From Sipunculus nudus (lineage: Eukaryota > Annelida > Sipuncula > Golfingiida > Sipunculidae): a stretch of DNA of 64,000 nucleotides. Under the pieces are notes generated by a model, which ran no database searches, was not told where the DNA came from, and worked only from the letters and a program-made list of their open reading frames with translations. The DNA is taken from the NCBI GenBank assembly GCA_026874595.1, contig CM049308.1, forward strand, positions 78,226,124 to 78,290,123, written 5' to 3'. Numbering within the stretch: position 1 is the first letter of the stretch; each line of letters opens with the position of its first letter. The translations under genes were made by a program, and so were the position numbers. Below, in pieces: positions 50,320-61,100 of this stretch.

Positions 50320-51735
50320 TCTGATTGTAAGCCAACTTACGAGCCATATTGTAATGACCGCCTAATATTGTAAAAACATCCTAAATATTTAAATAAAAAA
50401 CGACCCATATTGTAATAACCATACCCTGCCCATGTTGTAATAAAACTGTCTCATATTGTTATAACGGCCGATATTGTAATAAAAACGGCCCATATTGTAA
50501 TAATTCCCAATAATGTAATAAAAACGGCCCAGATTGAAATAATCTTATCCTACCCATATTGTAATAAAAAGGTGAAGTGGGAAAAACGGCCCATATTGTA
50601 ATAACACATTTTTAAGCTCTAGGATGAATCCAAAATCTAACAGGCGATATGTCGTTTGAGAGAACAATTTCAAATGACAGCCATTTGGGTTCCTCATTAG
50701 TACAACACATGCAGTTATAATGGATATCCTGTGCTTTTCATTTTGTATGTTCACGTAAACTCATAACAAGAAGCCAGCATTATGTTGTCTAAGTAAATTT
50801 GACATGAATTTAATCATAATCTTCTAAAGTTAAAATGTTTACATTTTTGGCCTTTTTGCCCCTTTTAACCCCCAGCATGATTAGAGCTAGGGTGAGGTAT
50901 AATATTACAATGTTACTCTTTAATATTACATTATCGGCCATTTTTATTATATTGGGCGTTTCTACTACGAAATTGGCCATTTCTTCTACAATATTTGCCG
51001 TTATTACAATATGTTGTAATAACCGTCCCATATTGTAATAACGGCCAATATCGTATTAAAAACGACCCATATTGTTATAATTTCAAAGTGCCAATATTGT
51101 ATAGAAACTGTCCAATATTGTTCTCTTTTTTAAGTCTAAGAACGGTTTTAGAGCACCTGATTATGAATTATGCTCCTAGCTACTGAACAAAGACAGATAT
51201 AAGAATCTTAAGATTCTTCATAGTATGGATGGATTGCCCTTGAATTTGGTATGTTGAATTAATTATCTAATAGAACGTGAACTGCTTCATTTTCTTCATT
51301 TCAACTCATTTCAACTTTATTTTTAAGAACAACATATAACAGTTTTCCTAAACTTCATGTATTAAGCCTCCCTCCGTAGAGAGATAACGTTTCTAGGGGT
51401 TGATGAGTTTATTTCTATATCAATATTTGGGGCTAAATATTTTTTTTACCTCTCTTAGGTCCCCTGTGTGCAAAACCTAGTTGTTTTCTTTCTTCTGCCC
51501 TTGTGTGCTAGAGCTCCAATATGACTGTTTTTCAAAAACTGACCTTCGGCTACAATATTAGTCACGGGAGATGGACACATTCGTGTCAGGAGAATCAATA
51601 TTTGAATCGTCTAAGTTAATTTGCATGAAATTTGAATTATAAAATTATTGACCGTTTTACCCACTTGAGATTTTATTACAATATGGGCCGTTAATATAAT
51701 ATGGGCCGGTTATTACAATATTGGTCGTCACAATA
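50320..51735. repeat. inverted arrays of CCATATTGTAATAAC-like motifs
   Basis: The left arm (50320-50610) holds about a dozen irregularly spaced ATATTGTAATAA motifs joined by ACGGCCC or ACCG. A central cluster lies at 50920-51125 with motifs in both orientations. The right end (51660-51735) carries the reverse orientation (TTATTACAATATGGGCCG). The spacer sequence between arrays is unrelated. Confidence 0.75.
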
Positions 51736-52937
51736 GCTGTTGCATTGGTGAATGCTTTTGCGACACTTGTTGCAGCCTATCGTACAACCAAATGGTCGCA
51801 AGCGATTGACCCTAATGGGTCAAAGGGGCTTTTTACATGATTTCTTGAATTCTGTCAGTCCTTCTAGTAGTGCTCAATCATCTTTGAATGCACAAAACAT
51901 GATTGCTACCTTAATTGTAGTATGCTCCAAAAAATACTTTTGGATATGACAGACATGTATACAGCATGAATTATACAAATAAACAAAAAAATCTCTGCTC
52001 CTCCTCTTTTATCACCTTGAATCTTCAGATGCAACTTCAACATGCTGCCAGAACTCATGACAACATTTGTTCCTGCATTAGGAAGAAGTCCGCCATTTCA
52101 TAATTTTGCTATAGAATTGCAAGTGTTACCTTTTCTTGACAGCAACAGATATCAGAATCTTAATAACCAGAGCTTCCTATATGTTCCCTATTTATACTCC
52201 AGGATGATGTCATGAAAACATCAAAGAACACTTCTCACAGTTCTAAACAATGTCTGTACCTGGAAACTCGCTAGGTTGCGATGCTAACACAGCTACTGGC
52301 CATTTACCAGACAGATATACCCCTTTTCTATGAGTGTTACAAAATATAAATAAATTGTCCGATGAAATGGCAAAAACAGTGCCTTTGAAACCTGTAGAGG
52401 AAATATTCAGTTTTTTTTTAATTAATGCAATGAAATACAATATATTTGTTACTATCTGACTCGGTTGTTGCAGTCATGAGGCTGCATCACTGACATCTGA
52501 TGTATTTAATCGAAAAACCTTATTAATTTACTAATTCCATCAAGAGTTGTCAAACTATTCTTTAGTTATTCCATAGACACCTTCCAGTGCATATATCTAC
52601 ACACAGGGTGAACTGAAATATTAATTCAATTGGATTTATTTTAAATGTTGATAAGTAAAGCTATGCCTTAGTTTTTACACACATATATGCACATGAGTTT
52701 CCTGAGAGCATTTTATCAGATGAAGCCATTTTGTTTTCTGTTGTCCATCCCCATATATATCTGTTTTGGACAATTTTGCTCTGGGAATATATTAAAAATA
52801 TTGCATCATTATAATTTTGTATTATTTTGCAAATAGTCTTAATTGTAAAATTGTTTAATGTCTGTTTATCCTTTTTTCTCCAATCATAATTATCTTCCAG
52901 ATTTTTAACACAAATATTTCAGAACTTGAGAGAGTGA

Positions 52938-52940
52938 GAT

Positions 52941-52974
<34 letters not shown>

Positions 52975-52975
52975 G
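52938..52975. repeat. (GA)n microsatellite
   Basis: An interrupted GAGA run in unit 2 of the duplication. It is not present at the equivalent place (about 28.85 kb) of unit 1. Confidence 0.9.
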
Positions 52976-53744
52976 GGGAGATGACTGCTCAGTCTGTTTT
53001 TCACGAAAGGTACATTAATTAAATTTCTAAATATATATATATATACAAAAACTTAGTAATCCTTAGTAATACTTAGTATGTTGGCTTTCCTTGTGGTAGA
53101 CAGGGCCATGTACTTGCTGCCATCTATTAGTAGGTTCTGAAGGTGTCAAATGGTGCCTCGTAAGGCCATAACACATATGAATCATGTTATTCTTACTTAT
53201 AACATGCAGACCTTACCCTTATAGCATACGTGTTATGTAATATCTGTTATTAAACCTCCATCCTCTGGCCTCTGACATCCTGGTTTTAGTCTGCCGGAAA
53301 AATGGCAGCCACAAGAAAATAACACGGAGAAACTGGGAGAGGTAAACCTGTGGAGGTTCGATAAGGGAGCAGGGACGTAATTAACACGAAAGAACCAGGA
53401 AAACTGGGTCCAGGCAGAAATAAATCTGCATTGGTGGCAATGGGATGTGTATATGATGACTTAAAAGAGGATGAACTTTTTTTGTGACCACGCCCCCATA
53501 TCCTCAAATTATAAACGGATAACATTTTTTAAAATAACATTTTTTTTCATTGTGTATGTGTGGCTCTTTGGTTCTCACAGTATATGGTTCTCATAGTATA
53601 TATTCTTTTATTGAATCAGCATTATTTTGTTATACACAACTTTGATTTGTCATTAAACTGTTACTCTAAACTCTATGTATAATTGACAAATCAGTGTATA
53701 TTTCCATGTCTACAGACAATTACATTGCTGCCTTTCTGTTGCAG

Positions 53745-53879
53745 ATACCTAGCCACAGTGCTGTGTTCATCAATGAGCCCAAGCTGTCTGACTTTAAGCA
53801 GGTGCTACTCAGGGCGGGTGTCCAGGCTGAGTTTTCAGGAGGAGTGCTTGTCTGTAACCAGATCGTAGCTATCAGAAGG
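53745..53879 (+). pseudogene. orphan duplicate of CPSF2 exon E
   Basis: This is a 135-bp copy of the penultimate CPSF2 exon, with the same TTGCAG acceptor and AGG|GTAGGT donor. The encoded 45 residues are identical to exon E. The only difference seen is GTC to GTA, which is synonymous. Flanking intron sequence is clearly related to 28.3-29.9 kb but has diverged with many substitutions and indels. No terminal exon ([15 protein letters not shown]) is found downstream, where homology resumes at the equivalent of 32.0 kb. The copy therefore cannot complete a normal CPSF2 end. It is most likely a leftover of the tandem segmental duplication, although its conservation is unexpected. Confidence 0.85.
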
Positions 53880-54694
53880 GTAGGTTATCACTTAAAACTA
53901 GAAACCCATATGTACATGTTTTTTTTATGCATTGGTGACCGTGAAATGTTGAAAATTACACATAGTGCAATAACAGGGGTGAATCTAGGATTTGGGAAAA
54001 GGGGGTCAAACCCAGGAGGACTAATACATGACAAAGCCTGTAAAAAGGTCCCCAGGTCAGGAAAAGGGGGGTCCAGGCCGCATACATTTGTCTGAAAACC
54101 TTTGAAAAAGGTTGCAGCAGTTGGAAAAGGTAGGGGTGCGGTCTGGTGCCCCTTGGCTCCAATTCTGACTATCTAGTTTAAGTCTGCAAAATATGTAAGT
54201 TGATTGATAATATTTCTATATAAAATGAAACTCATTATAAATATAAGCGAGAAGAGTTTCTCTCCTGAATTAAATTCTAGCAAAATTCAAGCATATTTAT
54301 TAAGGTCAGAGATCACAAGACATACGACGGCCATTTATTCAACATAAAAAAAATATTTTTTTTCTTGGTACATGTTTGCCAATAGATGTCAACATAGTAG
54401 GGGGGGGGGGGTTAATTGTAGTTTGTCATATTCCCCACAGGTGTCAGCTCAGCTGTGCTAATATTCTCTCACATCCACATGATATTATTTCCCACCACCA
54501 GCAAAATGTAATATAAATGTCAATGACTTTTTTTTTAATTTCGAGAAAGTGTCAGATAAGAATGAAATAAACTTCAGTTTTGTACTTTTATACCATAGCA
54601 TGGATGTCTGAAAAAAGGAGAAAATAAAAAAGGAGGATTCTTTTCAATCATGAAAATGTAAAATCATGTGAAGCTATAAACGTGTACTTATATG

Positions 54695-56900
54695 CAGCTT
54701 AAACAGTTTGTGCAAAGGTTGGTGACATGGTTCATATTTGAAATCGAGGTTTTTGTGGCGCCACCTACATCGTCCGGTAATTTCTCTCTTGCATCTGAAA
54801 AATGTTTTATGATGAAATTTTCTAGCTGAATAGTCTAATTTTTCACAAGAATTAGTCTAGGGTAGGTTCCTTCCAACTGTTGAAGAAAAGATTGGGTTAA
54901 TTGAGTTTTTATAGAGTCATAGAAAGTTGAAGATCTTAAAGATCTTATGGCCATTAGTAAGCCTATTTCAGACTGAGGGCTGCAATAGTCTTCTTCTGCA
55001 AAACTGTTGTTTCAACTTCTATAACATTGTACAAATAGTATTCTTAGATGGCCTTTGTTCAGGTTTACTTATATGATTTTTTTTGCAGAATTGTTGGACC
55101 TCTAATAATGAAAGGGCTTTGAGATACTTTTGTAAACAAATCTAGTAGATTTGTTGTATTAACAAATTGAGCTTTTGGGTGTATAAGCAGAGCTGTTCAG
55201 ACAACATAAATAAATAGATCCATAGCCAGCCTATGTGTAATTTAAATCCATGAATAAAATATATCTGTATTCTGGTTTTACTGAGGTATTACAGATATTA
55301 GAATCTTCAACAATGGCGGCCCCAATTTGCAAATTAATGTTTAAAATGTGGTCTTATCATTTCCCGTAATTGTTTCGTTTGAATCATTTACCATGAAGAC
55401 CTAGGTCCAGACTCAATGCTCAACCAATTATCTTGGTTAGTTCTGGAGATATAGAGGAAATAAAAGTAAAGTTTTCATCAATGGCGGCCCTGATATGCAT
55501 ATTAACATTTAAAATATGAAGAAAACCGTTATTAATACGGTTTTTTTGACTATATTACCATGAAAACAAATGTCTGAACCCAACGTTTAACCAGTTTTCA
55601 TGGTTCTTTCTTGACATATTGGGGCAGGTAGAATTTACATCCACGGTGACCCTAATCTGCATATTAAAATTAAAATACTAACTATCCCGTTGCTATTACG
55701 GTTTCATTTGAATCTTTGACAATGAAAACCTAGGTCTAACACAATATTCGATCAATTATCATGGTTATTCTTTAAATATAGTGGAAAATAAAATTATCGT
55801 GAACTGCGGCCCTAATTTGCATATTACAAAAGTTGTCCAAGCTTGTCTTGAGAACTCAAAAGTATCAGTTGACCGGTACGATCACAAATCCATCAAAAGA
55901 CCTTGTACTATTGACATTTCATATATATAAATAGGTATAAGTTTACTAATATATTTTAAAATAAAGTATATTATTATAAGTGCCAATGTTTGGGTCTGAG
56001 ATGCATCCAGGTTTCTTCAGACTGTCCTCCTGCTTGAAATGATGCTGGTGATGGTGAGTTACTGGTCTATACAAAGCTCTGGCAGAGACGCCCCGTTTTT
56101 TTTGCAGCTGCTAACGCCCTCGAATAACTCTTTTTAATGTTTCTGCTGCTTGACTTACATTGGCAGTGAAAACACCAATATGCAGGGGTGTTCTATATGA
56201 AATTGTGCATATCAACGTAATTTGAGATATTTTCTGCTGAGTCAGCTTGAATTTTTGCGGCATACACGTTGTAAAAAGTGGCACGCTGCTTTTTATGTGT
56301 GAAAGGCACATGGAGGTAATGCGTGAACCGTTGATATATTCTCAAAGCGTGAAGTCAATGTTGCTAATGATCACGAATCCAACGCCCGATAGGCATCTCT
56401 AGATATCAAGCTTGTATGGGGTACATAATTATTTGCACACCCATCCAACAGCTAGCAAAATACTAAACGCGTTGAAAAGCTGATTACTGAAAGCAGGAAC
56501 TGATAGAATACCACCAATGGTTCTGTACCCATAGGGCTCAGTTTCTAACCAGCCTTCCTCAATACAAGCCAACTCACATTACAATTAGAGATACAGAGCT
56601 GAAATCTGCCTTTCAGCTATTTTATCTACACATCTCGCCAGATGTCAAATTCGACAAGCTTTTGATATAATACCGCCTAAGACAACTGAAGGAAGGCACC
56701 AAGATCAATGTGTTGGCCATTATACCGTATGACCCGGATAAATGAGTTATCTGCTTGCATCACCTGCGACCTCGCGAATGCTTCCCTCAGCGCTGCCTCT
56801 GTACCATCCTAAACACCCACTTGAGTAGCTTTATCTACAAAGTTGAAACCCAAAGTCAGACGGAGGCTCGGCTATTAAGGACACAGCTATGTTGGGTATA
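54695..56900. repeat. unit-2-specific stretch with four about 165-bp modules
   Basis: Modules at 55313, 55492, 55643 and 55805 each begin GGCGGCCC(C/T)(A/G)AT-like text followed by 'tgcatatta' and 'ttaaaat'. A GTGGCGCCACCTAC motif lies at 54754-54767. The remainder holds nothing recognised. Confidence 0.6.
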
Positions 56901-57249
56901 ACACATCACCAAGAATTAGAATTATCACCCACCAAAGATTGCACTGTATTGTGAACCGTCCACTGGCCTCCATTGAAGAGAAAAAGACTCTAAAGGGAGC
57001 TCTGGCTTGGCACAGCGCTAGTGGTAAACACTGGCCACTTGTCGAGCAATCTGACGATTTGCCATTCACCGTGCAAGCTGTCTTTTACTTGAAGAACAGC
57101 CACAGAGCCACCCATGTAGGATAAATGAAGAAGTAGAATGAACCCAGGTCAGGAGCCTGACTTTCCTTTGCAACAGCTGCGACCGGGCTTGCCTTTTCCG
57201 CAATGGCCTTGTCATACAGGATGTAACTGACCTTGACAGCTTTGAAATA

Positions 57250-57570
57250 CCCACTGTACACCCTTACTCCGAAGTTCTTGGCAATCGACCATGACCAGAA
57301 TAAGTGTACAGGCCTGTGGACCGTGTTTGCACTCACTTATTTCCCCCAATATATGCAGGTTAATGTGTACATAAGGTACTGAACAGTTGTGAATATTCCT
57401 TGATGACGCTCCTGAGTCCGAAGAAGATACTGGATTTATATTTCGTCCATGGCTCATTCGGGAAATGGTCTGAAATATTTCATGGGATTTCATTTATGAC
57501 TGCGTGAGTTATGTTGTGAAGAAACACACACTGACGTGGATGAACGCATTCCCTCCTGGCGGAGGCAAGG
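57250..57570. repeat. member 3 of the three-copy repeat
   Basis: Unit-2 counterpart of 37490-37800, about 450 bp beyond the protease stop codon. Open frames on the minus strand (for example 57212-57493) are not shared intact with the other copies, which argues against coding. Confidence 0.55.
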
Positions 57571-57929
57571 GTAACAATTCTACAAGATACAAATCTTCAT
57601 TTGGATTAAATACGCATGACACTGGCTGAGCGCCAGTAGCTTCAAGTAGCACTTTTGATTTCACCACCGTCACAGCCACAGAGTGCTCCTGGAGAGCCAA
57701 TTCCTTGTCCTCTATCTTATTATGAGAATCAAGGTAAAACAGAAAATTCATGATATTTGAAAAAAAAAATCTAGGGACAACCAAAATCGTTCAATATGGT
57801 CTAAGAAAGTAGAAATTATCATTGGGAACACAACACATAAATACCCACCTTAATTATGGAACAGGTAAATTATACTTTATAACTGTATATTCCCAAAAGC
57901 ACTAGTACACTTGTCTAGTTTACAAAAAT

Positions 57930-57935
57930 TTTATT
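57930..57935 (-). promoter_or_regulatory. poly(A) signal of protease copy 2
   Basis: AATAAA on the minus strand, about 76 bases after the stop, at the same relative position as in copy 1. Confidence 0.55.
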
Positions 57936-58010
57936 CATTAAATCTTTGTGGTGCACCTACTTCCATCATGTGCCTAGTCTATGCACATTTTCACCAGCTG
58001 AGCTTATTGG

Positions 58011-58181
58011 TTAAACCACACAGCCACCACAGGTTCTTTTTATCCAAGGCAGGAAATGGCGGACGTTGACGAAGAGGCCAGGTGGACCGAACTCTGGACA
58101 CTTCCTAAAGCCCCATGACACAATGCCAGCCACCACCCAGTGTCCGTTCTGCTCACACATCAGGGGCCCGCCAGAGTCTCC
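58011..58181 (-). CDS. protease copy 2 exon 8 (catalytic Ser, stop)
   Basis: 171 nt, one codon longer than copy 1. Acceptor TTTACAG. It encodes [19 protein letters not shown], then [12 protein letters not shown], ending RTCGGCVV with TAA at 58011-58013. Confidence 0.93.
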   Translation of the reverse strand, partial: GDSGGPLMCEQNGHWVVAGIVSWGFRKCPEFGPPGLFVNVRHFLPWIKRTCGGCVV

Positions 58182-61100
58182 CTGTAAATATAGACATCTC
58201 TCAAGTAATGATAAACAAAATAAAATGTAAAATTGTAGAGCAGTGCGCAATATCCTAGATCCGACCCTTAAATTTAATTAATCCACACAAACATTTAATC
58301 AGTCCATCCCCAAAATTTAATCGATTCACATTTTCCATAACCGATGGCTTAACCTTCAACAATTTGCTTAGGATTAACTTTTGGCGATATTTGGTGAACG
58401 GATTACCTTCATGGAGTGAGGTAAGACTAATAATTTCAAATTACAACGGCCGAATTTAGGCCATTGAAATATCAAGGAACAGGTCACTAAGGTCGACGCA
58501 AAGCTGTTGATGCACATGAATAATTACAAATTAAGCTGCAGAAACACTATAGAATATAGATAATACTATAGAATATAGATCGTTTTAACAGATTAGTAGA
58601 ATCATTTAAAATGGTGTTTAAAGTGCTCATAAAGTTATGTCAGTCAAATGCAAATTACATTGCACATCCTGCTGGTTTCTTCTCCATGAACACAGAAGGT
58701 GGTACCAGCTGCTAACTGTTCCCCGAGAATTTCGGGATCATCCTCGTCGGTATTTCTTGCTTTTGTGGCGTGGTACGTCCACTCAGACAAGCATTCTTGC
58801 GAAGGAACGATGTAGGCCTCGTTCTCCTGCAAAATCTTACCTGACCCCCCTGCACGTACACATACAATTGTTAAATAATTGAATGTATCCATATGCAGTC
58901 AAGGTGCGTGTTTTGTCAAGTTTTAACAATCATGGTGTTTAAAAATGACGCAATTATTCATAGCTCACGCGTGTAATATTACAGGAGCTGCATTTGCCTT
59001 TTTGTGGATGACAAATTTAAGGTAAAACAATCAGTATTGAAAACTTTTATGTTATCTTAAAGCCATAAGCCAAATTCTTGATAACTACATTTTATAAAAG
59101 CATATATAAAAGAAACAACAAGGATTTTTTATCAGATATTATTCTGATAGGGAAAAGGAAGATGAGTTGATGATAGCTCTAGGTAGCAGAAAATTTGACT
59201 GTTATTTCAAACTTTTTCAATCTTGGCTTTTGTTGAAATTTAAAAATTATAAACTCTAATTGGAGCACGTCCGATGAACCCTCTTCCTAGAATAATTCTC
59301 AAGAAGTGAGAAAAATCCACTCGGGTTAAAACAGTGTTCGTGGGGTAAACTCATCGGACTGATTTAGACACATGTTTAGGCGGAAAACGTCAAATTTCCC
59401 ATACAACGTCTGCGTGGTTTCTATACTGGTGTAAGGAACGCGAACATAATTATTGCTGCCCGTCAACTCCAAGAAAATTGCGTCGAATAGCAGCAAGATC
59501 TCTACACAATCTTCACCGAACGACCAAAGCGTTTAACATCGTCAGCCGGTATGAGCTCTGGAATATCATTGAAAAGTCTGGTTGTCGAAAAAAAATCATC
59601 AAATTTGTCTGTTATTTTTTATGTCATTTTCACACCTGGGTGATGTTTTTCGATGAAAGGGAATCATGAAACGCCTTTTCGATGAAAAAAATTGGCCGTG
59701 CGTCCTGCCTTCAGCTCGATGTTTTTTTTTACCATGCTAACACATGCATTCAGATACCATTTTATTTAATTTACCATTGTCGAGAATAGAGATACTTATA
59801 TATTTGTTTTTGTACCACGAGATTTTAGGATATAACTAGTTGTAAAGTTATATACTGCATCGGTTTGTCAAAATACGTGGGAATTTAAGTTTCCTTCAGT
59901 AAAATTTGACTGGGTGATTGTATGGACGAAACATTGTCTTGCTTTAAGAGAAGCAAGGGTAATCCTCTTGATGTGGAAGATTGTACACAATATATACCCA
60001 ACAGGGATCTGGCTGTGTAAAATGGGTATCTGTAATAATGATTTATGTAAATTTTGTCGAGTTCGAGATACAATCGAACATTGCTTTATATCTTGTAAAA
60101 TAGTAGATTGTGTATGGAGAAACAATTTTAAATAAAGTTAGTTCCAGAAAATATTTTGTTTGGCATAAATGTGCCAGAAAAAGTGCAGATGTTTATCTGT
60201 TTAGCTTAAGTCAGCATACGTAGATTTAAATATGATCTACAGAGATGTAATTGTCATGTTTGAACACGAAGGGCAAACAATAAGGCAGCATGACACATCA
60301 TGCAAGACATCATCCAAACAGCGATTGAATACAGGTACGATGGACACCGATCGTGTACTGGTGGGAGTGGATAGAAATCCGTTACCGTGAACAAAGAATG
60401 TGCAGCACTATACGTAGTGAGTGATCTGCGCAGCTGCAATTTTTTTAGCACAATATTTCCGTTTTTTTTTATAAATTCATATATCAAAGGGGAAATAATA
60501 TATCATTAAAAACCAAAATTTAAAAGTTTGCAACGATAAAATGTAGACTCTCAATCCTGTTGTGAAACAAGTAACAAAAATTGGTATAAAAATTGTATCC
60601 CGCGATGATTAATTTTGTATAGATTGTTCTCCTAAATCTGACATTCATTTGTTGATATCAGGGTCGGAATTCATGTCAATACAATGATTTTGATTTAAAA
60701 GAAAGAAGAGAGTAAGACTAAGTTACTTACTCGGATACGGCGCATCTGAAGAAAAGGTAAATGTACGTCACATGCTTTATTTATATGAATATGCATAAAT
60801 TATATGTTATTTTGTATAAATGATTAAAGGCAATCTTTTAATATTTTGCAATTTTTTATTAAGTGAAGATATTAATCTGTATTCTCTCTTTGAACTTACA
60901 TGAAATACCACATTCTTTAAAAGGACTTATATAAGACGCTGTTTTATTTCAGGATAACGTGGGATTTGGTTAAGAACTATGTAAAATAACTCAAATTACA
61001 AAATTATTTATAAATTTCTCCGCATTAGTCTTATATCTGTATTTGTGTGAATAGATCTGGAGGTCAGCGCATAAACAATGGGAAATAAAAGAATGTCTAT

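Noticed and set aside
50320-51125. CRISPR-like array
   Set aside because: Motif spacing is irregular, motifs occur in both orientations, and the host is clearly a eukaryote with spliced genes.
53694-54095. 133-residue open frame on the plus strand
   Set aside because: Only the middle 45 residues are the CPSF2 exon copy. The rest is read-through of intron on both sides of good splice sites.
57085-57493. Possible gene on the minus strand beyond protease copy 2
   Set aside because: The frames are not kept in the related segments at 34850 and 37490, and no known domain is seen.
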